NCBI GenBank assembly: GCA_046733315.1
Contig: JBKPOV010000055.1
Span: 1-46,255, forward strand
DNA length: 46,255 nt
Direction: 5' to 3'
Origin: VRUE01 sp046733315
GTDB lineage: Bacteria > Actinomycetota > Thermoleophilia > Solirubrobacterales > 70-9
Shown: positions 15,385-23,116 of the stretch, one piece after another
How positions within the stretch are numbered: position 1 is the stretch's first letter
How the letters are laid out: each line of letters begins with the position of its first letter
Made by a program: the position numbers and the translations under genes
Notes under the pieces: generated by a model
Seen by the model: only the letters and a program-made list of their open reading frames with translations
Databases searched by the model: none
Told to the model about the DNA's origin: nothing

Positions 15385-16160
15385 ACGTGACCCAGGCGCC
15401 TGGGCACGCGGAGATTCTCAGGGTCGTTGCGCCTAATCCGGGGCCGATGACGCTGGAGGGGACGAATACCTATCTGTATGGGTCGGGGCCATGCGCGGTG
15501 ATCGATCCGGGGCCTGACGTCTCGTCCCACCTGGATGCGGTGCGAGCCGCGGCCGACGAGCGCGGCGGGATCGGCCTCATTCTGCTCACGCATGGTCACG
15601 GCGATCACAGTGAAGGGGCCGAGGCTCTGGCGACACAGGCGGTCACAAGGCGAGCGCTGGAGGCTGGAGGGGCGGCTTGGAAGCCGGAGGTGGTCCTGCC
15701 CGGCGACGGCGATGAACACTCTGGCCTGCGCGCGATCGCGACGCCCGGTCATGCTCCCGATCATGTCTGCCTGATGACTGGGGATGGGGTCTGCTTCAGC
15801 GGCGACCTTGTGCTCGGGACTGGCTCGACCTTCGTCCCGCCCGACGGGGGTTCGCTCGCCGCGTACATGGACTCGCTGCGCCGCATGCAGGCGGAGCCGA
15901 TCGAGCTGATCTGCCCCGGCCACGGCCCCTGGGTCACCGAGCCGGCGGCGAAGCTGGCCGAGTACGTCGAGCACCGCGAGATGCGCGAGCGCCGCCTGCT
16001 TGCAGCTATGGAGCGAGGCGAGCGCTCCCGCAAAGCGCTCCTCGACGACGCCTGGAGTGACGTTCCGCCCGAGCTGCGCGAGGCCGCCGCAATGGTCATG
16101 CAGGCCCACCTAGACAAGCTCGCCGCCGAAGGCCGTCTCCCCGCAGACCTAGCCCCCTGA
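15375..16160 (+). CDS. MBL-fold metallo-hydrolase, LACTB2/RNase-like
   Basis: 261 residues from ATG 15375, or 257 from GTG 15387; the ATG lies within the right arm of the inverted repeat, so the GTG may be the true start. The opening strand APNPGPMTLEGTNTYLYG is typical of the LACTB2-like group. Zinc ligands are visible: THGHGDHSEGA (HxHxDH) at about 73-83, the second-metal His in ATPGHAPDHVC, Asp in FSGDLVLG, and the last His in CPGHGPWV. A C-terminal winged-helix-like tail (about 200-261) is also typical. Relatives are RNA endonucleases or thioester hydrolases; the substrate cannot be read. The gene is boxed in by inverted repeats on both sides (15267 and 16162). Confidence 0.88.
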   Translation: MGSDVTQAPGHAEILRVVAPNPGPMTLEGTNTYLYGSGPCAVIDPGPDVSSHLDAVRAAADERGGIGLILLTHGHGDHSEGAEALATQAVTRRALEAGGAAWKPEVVLPGDGDEHSGLRAIATPGHAPDHVCLMTGDGVCFSGDLVLGTGSTFVPPDGGSLAAYMDSLRRMQAEPIELICPGHGPWVTEPAAKLAEYVEHREMRERRLLAAMERGERSRKALLDDAWSDVPPELREAAAMVMQAHLDKLAAEGRLPADLAP

Positions 16161-16161
16161 G

Positions 16162-16210
16162 CTTCCGGTGCGCCTTATCTGGTCATAGCCCGCATAAAGC
16201 GCACCGGAAG
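16162..16210. terminator. 17-bp hairpin after the MBL gene
   Basis: 16162-16178 (CTTCCGGTGCGCCTTAT) and 16194-16210 pair at 16 of 17 positions around a 15-nt loop. It begins 2 bp after the MBL stop. Strong enough to act as a terminator, but no T-tract follows, so a repeat element is equally possible. Confidence 0.55.
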
Positions 16211-16238
16211 AGCTATGGGCCCCTGGCTGGGCGGCCAG

Positions 16239-16244
16239 TAGGCT
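16239..16244 (+). promoter_or_regulatory. Candidate -10 box (TAGGCT) for the acylase gene
   Basis: TAGGCT ends 6 nt before the ATG at 16251; no Shine-Dalgarno sequence lies between, consistent with leaderless initiation. Confidence 0.4.
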
Positions 16245-16250
16245 TGGGCG

Positions 16251-18626
16251 ATGGCACGTGGAAGTGCAGCACGCGCGGGACTGGTGGTCGGCTTGGCCGG
16301 GACTGGGCTCGCTGCTGCCGCGACCGCAGCTGCTTGGCATTGGCTGGCCCGCCGGCCGCTGCCGAAGCAGAAAGGCTCGATCGCGCTCGACGGCCTCGAC
16401 GAGCCGGTCAGCATCCGTCGCGATCGCTGGGGCGTGCCTCACATCGAGGCCGGCAACGCCCGCGATCTCTGGTTCGCTGAGGGTTTCTGCCACGGCCAGG
16501 ACCGGCTCTGGCAGCTCGACTTCTACCGCCGCGTGGTCGCCGGCCGGGTGGCCGCGATGGCCGGCCCCGAGGGCCTGCCGATCGACCGCCTAATGCGCAC
16601 GCTGGGGATTCGCCGCACGGCTGAACGCGAGGCCGCGACGCTCGATCCGGAGCTGCTCGCCCTGCTGGAGCGCTTCTGCGAGGGGGTCAATGCGGCCGCT
16701 GCCGACGCCAAGGCGTTGCCCTTTGAGATGCAGTTGCTGCGGCTCGAGTGGAAACCCTGGCGCCCGGTCGACATCCTCAGCCTCGGCAAGCTGCTTGCCT
16801 TCGGCCTCTCGACCAACTGGGAGCGCGAGCTGCTGCGTGCCGATATGACCCGCGCACTCGGGGCGGAGCTGGCGGCGCGTCTCGACCCCGGCTATCCCGC
16901 CGACAACCCGATCGTCACTCAGGAATCGTGGTCGGGGGAAGGACTGCCGATCGTCGAGCAGATCGATGCCGTGCGCCGCTCGATCGGCCTCGCCGCCGAG
17001 GCGAGCGGCTCCAATAACTGGGCCGTCTCCGGCAGGCTCAGCGCTAGCGGGAAGCCGCTGATCGCCGGCGACCCCCACCTGCCGCCGAGCATGCCCGGCA
17101 TCTGGTACCAGGTCGGTCTCACGCTCGGCGATCGTTTCGTCCGCGGCGCCTCGCTGCCGGGCATGCCGGGCGTCTACATGGGCCAGAACAACGACGTCTG
17201 CTGGACCTTCACCAACGTGATGGCCGATGTCGAGGACCTCTTCGTCGAGCGCCTCGACGGCGATCGCTACCTCTTCGAAGAGGAGTGGCGACCGCTCGAG
17301 GTCGTGCGCGAGGAGATCCCCGTCAAGGGTCGCGACGCCCCCGAGGTGCTCGACGTGCGCATCACGCACCACGGACCGATAGTCAACGAGGCGCTCGGCG
17401 CCGACGCGGCCGAGCCGCTGGCGCTGCGCTGGCAGACGCTCGACCAGCCCACCGCGTTCAAGGGCATGTTCGACCTGCACGGGATCCGCTCAGGGCCCGA
17501 GCTCGTCGCCAGCCTTGCCGAGCACAGCTCACCAGCCTCCAACCTGATCTGGGCCGACCGCCACGGCTCGATCGGCTACAAGCTGGTCGGTCGCCTGCCG
17601 CTGCGCAAAGGCGGTTGCCCGGACCTGCCGAAGCCGGGCTGGACGGGGGAGTTCGAGTGGGACGGCACCATCCCCTACGGGGAATTGCCCGAGGAGATCG
17701 ACCCGGAGAGCGGCTTCCTCGTCACCGCCAACAACCGAATCGTCGGCGACGACTACCCGCACCACATCACCAGCGAGTGGCTCGACGGCTTTCGTGCTGA
17801 GCGAATCGAGCAGCTGCTGCGCGCCAGCGACGAACACGACATCGATGGCTTCGAGGCGATGCAGTCGGACAATCTCTCGCTGCCGGGACTCGAGGCGGCG
17901 CGGCGGCTGAGCCGCCTGAAGCCGCAGGGGCAACGTGAGCGCAGCGCGCTCGAGCGGCTGCGCAGCTGGGACGGCAGGCTCGATCCGGACTCGATCGCCG
18001 GCACGATCTACCAGGCCTTCCTGCTGCGGCTGGCACGCGAGGTCGCCCGCGCCGCGATCGGCGATCGCGACCTCTGCGAGCGCTGGCTCGACCGCGCCGA
18101 CAACGGCTTCACGCCGCACGTCACCTCGCCCTGGCGCTGGCACTCGCACCTGATGAAACTCTGGGAGGAAGGCGACGAGGAGCTGATCGGCCGGCCCTGG
18201 GACGACCTCGTGCTCGAGGCACTCAGCGGCGCGCTGGATGACCTCAGCGACCGCTTCGGCCCCGACGCCGCGGGCTGGCGTTGGGGGCACGTGCACGAGA
18301 TGGAGTTCCCCCACCCGCTGGGGGAGGCCAACCCGCTGCTGCGGCGCCTGCTCAACCGGCGCCTCAAAGCGGGCGGTGCTCAGGAGACGGTGAGCCAGAT
18401 CGCCTATGACCCCAACGACCCCTACAAGGCCGTCTGGGCGCCGAGCTGGCGCATGGTTGCCGAACCGGCCGCCCCGGAGCGCTCACGCTGGCAGATGTTC
18501 ACCGGGCAATCGGGCCACCCCGCTAGCCGTCACTACGACGACCTGCAGGCCGATTGGCTAGAGGGCCGGACCCAGCCAATGGCCGGTGAGGGTCCCTGGC
18601 GCAAGCTAAATCTCGTTCCCGCCTGA
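16251..18626 (+). CDS. Penicillin acylase family Ntn-hydrolase, membrane-anchored or exported
   Basis: 791 residues. A hydrophobic segment at about 9-28 (GLVVGLAGTGLAAAATAAAW) serves as signal or anchor. The alpha-chain region begins with VSIRRDRWGVPHIEAGNARDLWFAEGF and GQDRLWQLDFYRRVVAGR, both standard for the family. The autoproteolysis site is Gly-Ser at SGSNNWAV; Ser254 would become the N-terminal nucleophile of the beta chain. The beta chain shows AGDPHLPPSMPGIWYQVGL, SLPGMPGVYMGQNNDVCWTFTNV and the conserved NLIWADRHGSIGYKLVG, and ends with GQSGHPASRHYDDLQADWLEG. Such enzymes hydrolyse amide bonds of acylated amines, including beta-lactams and acyl-homoserine lactones; the substrate here is unknown. 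Length is usual. Next gene 42 bp downstream. Confidence 0.92.
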   Translation: MARGSAARAGLVVGLAGTGLAAAATAAAWHWLARRPLPKQKGSIALDGLDEPVSIRRDRWGVPHIEAGNARDLWFAEGFCHGQDRLWQLDFYRRVVAGRVAAMAGPEGLPIDRLMRTLGIRRTAEREAATLDPELLALLERFCEGVNAAAADAKALPFEMQLLRLEWKPWRPVDILSLGKLLAFGLSTNWERELLRADMTRALGAELAARLDPGYPADNPIVTQESWSGEGLPIVEQIDAVRRSIGLAAEASGSNNWAVSGRLSASGKPLIAGDPHLPPSMPGIWYQVGLTLGDRFVRGASLPGMPGVYMGQNNDVCWTFTNVMADVEDLFVERLDGDRYLFEEEWRPLEVVREEIPVKGRDAPEVLDVRITHHGPIVNEALGADAAEPLALRWQTLDQPTAFKGMFDLHGIRSGPELVASLAEHSSPASNLIWADRHGSIGYKLVGRLPLRKGGCPDLPKPGWTGEFEWDGTIPYGELPEEIDPESGFLVTANNRIVGDDYPHHITSEWLDGFRAERIEQLLRASDEHDIDGFEAMQSDNLSLPGLEAARRLSRLKPQGQRERSALERLRSWDGRLDPDSIAGTIYQAFLLRLAREVARAAIGDRDLCERWLDRADNGFTPHVTSPWRWHSHLMKLWEEGDEELIGRPWDDLVLEALSGALDDLSDRFGPDAAGWRWGHVHEMEFPHPLGEANPLLRRLLNRRLKAGGAQETVSQIAYDPNDPYKAVWAPSWRMVAEPAAPERSRWQMFTGQSGHPASRHYDDLQADWLEGRTQPMAGEGPWRKLNLVPA

Positions 18627-18668
18627 GCGGGGCCGAATCGATTGACGGCTGCAATGGTTTGGGATCGT

Positions 18669-20051
18669 ATGCGCCTGCTTCGTCCAGCCGTTGCGGCACT
18701 CGTGCTGCTCGGGCTCCTTGCCGCGCCGGCGGCTGCTCGGACCGTCCACTTCGGTGGCCGCGCCGTCGAGGTGCCCGCCAACTGGCCGGTCTACCGCTTG
18801 GCCGATCACCCGCGCATGTGCGTTCGGCTCGATCGCCAGGCGGTCTATCTGGGCACGCCCGGCGCCAGCCAACGCTGCCCCGTCGATGCGATCGGACGCA
18901 GGCGCGCGATTCTGGTCGAACCGCGCTCGCAGGCGAGCGCTCGGGCTGGAGCCAGCGCCATCGCACCGCCGGCCCCGGTGTCGGCGCCGGAAGCCTTCAC
19001 AGGCCTCGGCTTCGACGCCTGCGCAGCGCCCTCGTCACGGATGATGACCGCCTGGGCGGCTTCGCCCTATCGCGGGATCGGCGTCTACATCGGCGGCACC
19101 AACCGCGCCTGCTCGCAGCCCAACCTGACCACGGACTGGGTCGGCGAGCAAGTCGCCGCCGGTTGGCACCTGATCCCGACCTACGTCGGCCTGCAGGCGA
19201 CGACCAGCGCCTGCAGCAGCTGCGCCAAGCTGAGTGCCAGCCTCGCCAGGGCGACCCTGCAGGGGGCCGAAGAGGCCCGCGATGCGGTCGAAGAGGCGGC
19301 CGCTATCGGTATGGGGCCGGGCAGCCCGATCTACTTCGACATGGAGGCCTACACCCGCACCTCCAGCGCAACCTCGTCGACCCTTACCTTCCTCTCCGCC
19401 TGGACTGACCAGCTGCACGCCCTCGGCTACGTCTCCGGCGTCTACAGCTCCAGCGCTTCCGGGATCGCCGACCTCGGTCGGGCGGTCGGCGGTAGCACCT
19501 ACACGCTGCCCGACCACGTCTGGACCGCCAACTGGAACGGCCAGCAGAACACGCTCGATCCCTACCTGCCCTCGACCGCCTGGGCCTCGCACCAGCGCAT
19601 CCACCAGTACCGCGGCGGCCACAACGAGAGCTACGGTCTGACCACGATCAACATCGACAACAACTTCATCGACGGCGCCACCGTGGGCGCGACGGTGGCG
19701 GCCCCGGAGCTGCCCCCGCTGACCGTCAAGCACGTACGCGCCAGCGGTGGCGCCGTGCGCGTCTGGGTCCGTTGTGGCTGGCCCGAAGGCGAAAGCTGTC
19801 CCGGCCAGATCATCCTGCGCACCCACGCGAGGCTGCCGGCCCGCGCCCGGCGCGGCGTGCCGAGCCGGGTCGTCCGCCTCAACGTCAGCCACCGCACCTT
19901 CCGCCTTGCCGGTGGCAAGTCGCACACCTTCCGGGTTCCGCTCGATTCGCGTGGGCAGCCGCTGCTGCGCCTGCGCGGCTCGCTCAAGGTGCAGTTGCTG
20001 GTTGCGATTCCGGAAGCCCGCGCGGTGCGGGCGATCGAGCTCAGCCGCTAG
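18669..20051 (+). CDS. Secreted DUF1906 (glycoside-hydrolase-like) protein
   Basis: 460 residues. A Sec signal peptide (MRLLRPAVAALVLLGLLAAPAAA) fixes the start at ATG 18669; in-frame TTG/ATG codons upstream would spoil it. After a variable region (about 24-110) comes a DUF1906 domain at about 110-345: FTGLGFDACAAPS, YRGIGVYIGG, HLIPTYVGLQ, IYFDMEAYTR, GYVSGVYSS, WTANWNGQ and HQYRGGHN...NIDNNFIDG. This is a TIM-barrel fold related to GH25-type lysozymes, and DME in IYFDMEAY is the likely acidic centre. A C-terminal domain (about 360-460) of beta character is unrecognised. Four clustered Cys (ACSSC region) suggest disulphides. It probably acts on the cell wall; activity in the family is unproven. 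It overlaps the convergent DJ-1 gene by 11 bp. Confidence 0.85.
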   Translation: MRLLRPAVAALVLLGLLAAPAAARTVHFGGRAVEVPANWPVYRLADHPRMCVRLDRQAVYLGTPGASQRCPVDAIGRRRAILVEPRSQASARAGASAIAPPAPVSAPEAFTGLGFDACAAPSSRMMTAWAASPYRGIGVYIGGTNRACSQPNLTTDWVGEQVAAGWHLIPTYVGLQATTSACSSCAKLSASLARATLQGAEEARDAVEEAAAIGMGPGSPIYFDMEAYTRTSSATSSTLTFLSAWTDQLHALGYVSGVYSSSASGIADLGRAVGGSTYTLPDHVWTANWNGQQNTLDPYLPSTAWASHQRIHQYRGGHNESYGLTTINIDNNFIDGATVGATVAAPELPPLTVKHVRASGGAVRVWVRCGWPEGESCPGQIILRTHARLPARARRGVPSRVVRLNVSHRTFRLAGGKSHTFRVPLDSRGQPLLRLRGSLKVQLLVAIPEARAVRAIELSR

Positions 20052-20700
20052 TAGAGCGGTCCAGCCACTCCTCACCGTCGCCGGTGACGGCGCTGACCAG
20101 CTCGACGATCGGCGCCGCCGCCTTCGCCGGAGAGCCGGAGTCAAACGGAGGCTGCGGGTCGTACTCGATGCCGAGCTGGATCGCTTGGGCGACCTCCGGC
20201 GTGGTCTCGCGGCCGACGAGGTGCAGTGCCATGTCGATCCCGGCCGAGACGCCGGCGGCGGTGACGGTCTTGCCATCCTCTACGTAACGGCCGCCAACCG
20301 GGTCGGCGCCGAACTCGCGCAGCTGCTCGAGGAAGAGCCAGTGGCTGGTCGCCCGCTTGCCCTCGAGCAATCCGGCGGCGCCGAGCACGAGCGAGCCGGT
20401 GCAGACCGACGTAGTCCACTTGGTCTGCTCGTCGATGCGGCGCAGCCACGACAGCACCGCCTCGTCGTGCAGCAGCGGCCGGTTGCCTTCGCCGCCTGGC
20501 ACCAGGACGACGTCCGCCTCGGTCGTCTCCTCGAGCGAGTGATCGACGCTGAGCCCGAGCGCGCCGCTGTCGGTGCGCACCGTGCCCTTCTCGAGCCCGA
20601 CGAACTGGACCTCCCAGCCGGGGACCGAGCGAAACACCTCGTATGGACCGACCGCGTCGAGGGCGGTGAGCTTCTCGAAGATCAGGATCGCGACTCGCAC
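20041..20700 (-). CDS. DJ-1/PfpI family protein
   Basis: 219 residues from GTG 20700. The class-I-amidotransferase-like fold starts RVAILIFEKLTALDAVGPYEVF, with the conserved Glu in PYEVF. The nucleophile elbow is SVCTGSLVLGAAGLL (Cys near residue 105), and the later ATSHW...TVTAAGVSAGIDMALHLV segment is the usual C-terminal half. No AraC-type HTH is attached, so this is a stand-alone DJ-1 protein like isonitrile hydratases or putative glyoxalase-like members. A TAGGAT box 8 nt upstream of the GTG fits a leaderless start. Cytoplasmic; substrate unknown. Confidence 0.87.
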   Translation of the reverse strand: MRVAILIFEKLTALDAVGPYEVFRSVPGWEVQFVGLEKGTVRTDSGALGLSVDHSLEETTEADVVLVPGGEGNRPLLHDEAVLSWLRRIDEQTKWTTSVCTGSLVLGAAGLLEGKRATSHWLFLEQLREFGADPVGGRYVEDGKTVTAAGVSAGIDMALHLVGRETTPEVAQAIQLGIEYDPQPPFDSGSPAKAAAPIVELVSAVTGDGEEWLDRSTSG

Positions 20701-20747
20701 CGCTGTCGATCCTACGGTGTTTCGGCTGGCTGGACCGGTCGCCCGGC

Positions 20748-21125
20748 TCAGGCCCAAGTGGCCAGCGGCAGGTTGTCGAGGATGGTGCGGTCCGCGGTGA
20801 CCAGCGGGACGTCGGCGACGATCGCGTGCGCCGCGATCATCCGGTCGAACGGATCTCGCGTCCAAGTGAGGTCGGTTGCCGCGCGCACCAAGGCCCCCAC
20901 GGAGGTGTCGGAGACCTGCACCCCGATCGTCTTGGCCAGTCCGGCCAGCGGAGTCGCTGCCGGCTCGGTGACCCGCCCGACTTCATAGAGATAGGTCAGC
21001 TCCAGCTCGACGATCGGGGACACGAACGCTTCCTCGGACTCGATTAGGTTGCGGGCGGCAGCGGGAATTCGCCGCTCCGCGCCCTCGTAGAGCCAGCCCA
21101 CGACATGGGTGTCAAGAAGGATCAG
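20748..21125 (-). CDS. PIN-domain ribonuclease toxin (VapC-like), CTG start proposed
   Basis: 125 residues if initiated at CTG 21125. Between the in-frame stop at 21156-21158 and GTG 21101 there is no ATG, GTG or TTG, yet codons 21125-21102 encode LILLDTHVV, the first PIN strand with its essential Asp. GGAG (21133-21136, minus strand) stands exactly 7 nt before the CTG. Other PIN acidic residues are present: Glu in SPIVELELTYL, Asp in TRDPFDRMIAAHA and Asp in VTADRTIL. Starting at GTG 21101 would delete the catalytic Asp. The product would cleave RNA in the cytoplasm unless neutralised by the antitoxin, whose gene overlaps it by 14 bp. A frameshift from the antitoxin is the main alternative. 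Confidence 0.82.
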   Translation of the reverse strand: MILLDTHVVGWLYEGAERRIPAAARNLIESEEAFVSPIVELELTYLYEVGRVTEPAATPLAGLAKTIGVQVSDTSVGALVRAATDLTWTRDPFDRMIAAHAIVADVPLVTADRTILDNLPLATWA

Positions 21126-21345
21126 GGTTCCACTCCGAGGACCAGTCCATGTGGATCAGCTCGTCGGGATCGCCGACGATGTAGCCCTCGCGGCGTGGCA
21201 GGCGATCCCAGATCGACTGTTCCTCCTTCGGCGCGATCACCAGAGTCTTGCCGTTCCGTTCGATCTCCAGGGGCCGACCGGTCTCGAGGACCTCGTCCAG
21301 CATCCGATAGATGTTGGCGCGGAGCTTGGAGGCGGTGGTTGCCAA
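21112..21345 (-). CDS. Phd/YefM-like antitoxin of the PIN pair
   Basis: About 77 residues from TTG 21345 (sequence ATTASKLRANIYRMLDEVLETGRPLEIERNGKTLVIAPKEE split around the usual Phd strand-helix-strand core). An ATG further upstream (21390) would extend the protein through the operator repeats and is unlikely. The N-terminal half is the DNA-binding and dimer part; the acidic/aromatic tail (REGYIVGDPDELIHMDW) is the toxin-wrapping segment. A TAGGAT -10-like box ends 5 nt before the TTG, again leaderless. The TACGTACG repeats just upstream are a likely operator for autorepression. Its stop lies inside the toxin gene. Confidence 0.8.
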   Translation of the reverse strand: MATTASKLRANIYRMLDEVLETGRPLEIERNGKTLVIAPKEEQSIWDRLPRREGYIVGDPDELIHMDWSSEWNPDPS

Positions 21346-21363
21346 AGCAGATCCTATAGTTTT

Positions 21364-21397
21364 CGTACGTACGTAGAAAGGAAAAGACATACGTACG
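21364..21397. promoter_or_regulatory. Antitoxin operator, paired TACGTACG palindromes
   Basis: CGTACGTACGT (21364-21374) and TACGTACG (21390-21397) are self-complementary copies of one motif, centre to centre about 24-25 bp (roughly two helical turns plus), just upstream of the antitoxin -10. This is the usual layout for cooperative binding by a toxin-antitoxin complex. Confidence 0.65.
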
Positions 21398-21652
21398 CGA
21401 CCACCGCGAGTGGAGGGCTGTCGGGCTGGGACGTGTACTGCCATGGGGGCGACGCTACAGATCGATTTCCGACGTGTTGCGCGCAGCTACACATGAATCG
21501 CCAACGCGCCCCAGGCGGGGGCCTTCGCGCCCTGGCCCATGCCGGCTCGCTGGCGAGCTGAGGAGCCGCTTTCCCGCTACATGGTTGCCGCCCCGCGGCA
21601 CGCTTCGCCGAACAACCGGCTAGCCGCTCGAATTGACGCCGTGAGGTGTCCG

Positions 21653-21658
21653 TACACT
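21653..21658 (+). promoter_or_regulatory. Candidate -10 box (TACACT) for the methyltransferase
   Basis: TACACT ends 7 nt before ATG 21666. TTGACG at 21633-21638 is a good -35 sequence, but its spacing of 14 bp is short. Confidence 0.45.
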
Positions 21659-21665
21659 GCTGCGG

Positions 21666-22559
21666 ATGGAGGTGGTTAGTGAGTTCGTTTCAAAGCCCTC
21701 AGAGGCGGCAGCGGCGACCGCCGATGCCCCGTCCCGTGCGTGCCCTGTCTGTCGCAGTCGCGGCTTCGAGCTGCCGCGCTACCGCAACGTCGGCCTAGCC
21801 CGCTGCGAGGATTGCGGCCTCGTTTTCCATGGCCGGACACCGGCCCATGCCCGCGATGCGTACGTGAACGGCGAGTACGTCGCCAGGCACGTGGACTACG
21901 TCGAAGAGGAACGCGCCGCCAAGCACATTGCCGATCAGCGGGCCGAGTGGTTGCTGGGCTTCACGCCCCCGGGCACCTTGCTCGAGCTGGGCTCCGGCCG
22001 CGGATTCTTCCTCGATGCGGTGGGCCGTCGCGGCTTCGAGCCGATCGGCGTCGAGCCCTCGCCGACCCTTATCGAGCGCGCGAGGTGGGACTTCGGCGTC
22101 GAGGTCAAACAGGGATTTCTCGATGAAGTGGATCTCGCCGGCCGGCGCTTTGACAGCGCCTGCATGTTCCACGTCTTCGAGCACGTCGAGGAGCCGGTCG
22201 AGCTCCTGCGCCAGCTCGCCGCCCGACTGCGCCGGCGCGGCCTCCTGATCCTCGAGGTTCCCAATATCGCCAGCGCGATGGCTCGCCGCCGGGCGGAGGC
22301 GTGGGGTGCCGTTCAGCCGGACAACCTGCACATCACGCAGTTCACGCCGCGTAGCCTGCGCACAGTGGTCGAGGTCGCCGGGTTTGAGGTCGCCGGGGTC
22401 GACACGATTTCTCCCTGGCACTACATTCCCCCGGCCGATCGCTGGCGCCACCGTGCCCTGCTCGGGTATGCCTACCGCGCCGCCTCGCTACGCACCTTGC
22501 GGGTCACGCACGCGAGTGGCTTCGACCACCTCAGGCTGGTCGCGCGCCTACCCGCTTAG
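21666..22559 (+). CDS. Class I SAM-dependent methyltransferase with N-terminal zinc ribbon
   Basis: 297 residues. A four-cysteine zinc ribbon (C26, C29, C47, C50: ACPVC...RCEDCGLVF) precedes the Rossmann-like methyltransferase domain. SAM motif I is LLELGSGRGFFLDAV near 101-115, an acidic residue follows strand 2 (GVEPSPTLIERA), and motif II/III is CMFHVFEHVEEPVELLRQLAARL. Proteins of this architecture often methylate sugars of surface glycans or secondary metabolites; the nearby polysaccharide genes agree with that, but it is inference. The 3' end overlaps the convergent lipoprotein gene by 4 bp. Confidence 0.85.
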   Translation: MEVVSEFVSKPSEAAAATADAPSRACPVCRSRGFELPRYRNVGLARCEDCGLVFHGRTPAHARDAYVNGEYVARHVDYVEEERAAKHIADQRAEWLLGFTPPGTLLELGSGRGFFLDAVGRRGFEPIGVEPSPTLIERARWDFGVEVKQGFLDEVDLAGRRFDSACMFHVFEHVEEPVELLRQLAARLRRRGLLILEVPNIASAMARRRAEAWGAVQPDNLHITQFTPRSLRTVVEVAGFEVAGVDTISPWHYIPPADRWRHRALLGYAYRAASLRTLRVTHASGFDHLRLVARLPA

Positions 22560-23116
22560 CCGCTCCGGTCGGCTAGGGCTTTTTTCTTCGCGTCGTCGAT
22601 CGCTTCGCGGATCACCGCGGCACGATCGAGGACGTAGAAGTCATCAGAGATCTTCCACTCGCCGCCTTCGCGGACGAGCGTGAAGGCCTGGGGGGTGCCG
22701 CTGGTCGTGAAGCGCGAGGCGCCGACCGGCTGCCGGGTCTCGACCCGCACGTAGAGGGTCGCGATATCGCCTTCACGCTGGGATTCTTCGAGCTTGGGCA
22801 GTGAGCGGAGCGAGTCGCCGGAGACCAGCAGCAGGTTGCGCCGCGTCTGTTCGTCGGCTTCGCGTTGGCGGCGAATCGGCACGGCGAGATCGCGCAGGTA
22901 GCCGCTCAGGTCGTTGTACTGGATGTGCATCCACCACTGCAGCAGCGCCTCCTCGGGCGAACCGGCGGGCTGCTTATGCACGGCGGAGAGGGTGAGCAGG
23001 TTCTCGGCCGCGCTTGGCGTTCCGGGCGGTGGCGGATCCTCGCCGCCACAACCGGTGACCGCGACCAGGGCCACGATCGCGGCGGCTGCGGGAAATCGTC
23101 TCAGCACCGGCGTCAT
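22556..23116 (-). CDS. Hypothetical lipoprotein
   Basis: 186 residues. Signal with lipobox: VALVAVTGC, Cys near residue 23, then a proline-rich linker GGEDPPPPGTP. The mature part (about 35-186) has an NTF2-like/SnoaL-like look: helices at the front (SPEEALLQWWMHIQYNDLSGYL), then strands (ATLYVRVETRQP...AFTLVREGGEWKISDDFY). That fold assignment is a guess from pattern only. It starts inside the stop codon of the upstream polymerase-like gene (ATGA), so it is the third member of a translationally coupled set with the arylsulfotransferase-like protein. Expected on the outer face of the membrane. Confidence 0.72.
   Translation of the reverse strand: MTPVLRRFPAAAAIVALVAVTGCGGEDPPPPGTPSAAENLLTLSAVHKQPAGSPEEALLQWWMHIQYNDLSGYLRDLAVPIRRQREADEQTRRNLLLVSGDSLRSLPKLEESQREGDIATLYVRVETRQPVGASRFTTSGTPQAFTLVREGGEWKISDDFYVLDRAAVIREAIDDAKKKALADRSG

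Larger units (their letters stand above)
21346..21665. other. 320-bp intergenic region
   Basis: Between the antitoxin start and the methyltransferase start. It holds the antitoxin promoter and TACGTACG repeats (21364-21397), a tight palindrome GCTCGC-TG-GCGAGC (21545-21558), TTGACG at 21633 and a TACACT -10 box at 21653. I see no tRNA or convincing small gene in it. Confidence 0.5.

Noticed and set aside
15332..15385. 17-codon frame MPSTKKYKTFQPCRNGL inside the inverted repeat
   Set aside because: It ends exactly at the repeat boundary and the opposite arm yields the same C-terminal residues on the other strand, so it follows from the repeat sequence.
20701..20865. 55-codon N-terminal extension of the DJ-1 protein
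   Set aside because: The extension is Arg/Pro-rich, overlaps the PIN toxin gene and has no family resemblance; GTG 20700 starts the fold correctly and has a TAGGAT box 8 nt upstream.
21400..21600. Possible tRNA or small RNA in the GC-rich intergenic stretch
   Set aside because: Only the tight GCTCGC/GCGAGC palindrome stands out; no cloverleaf, no CCA end and no conserved T-loop sequence.
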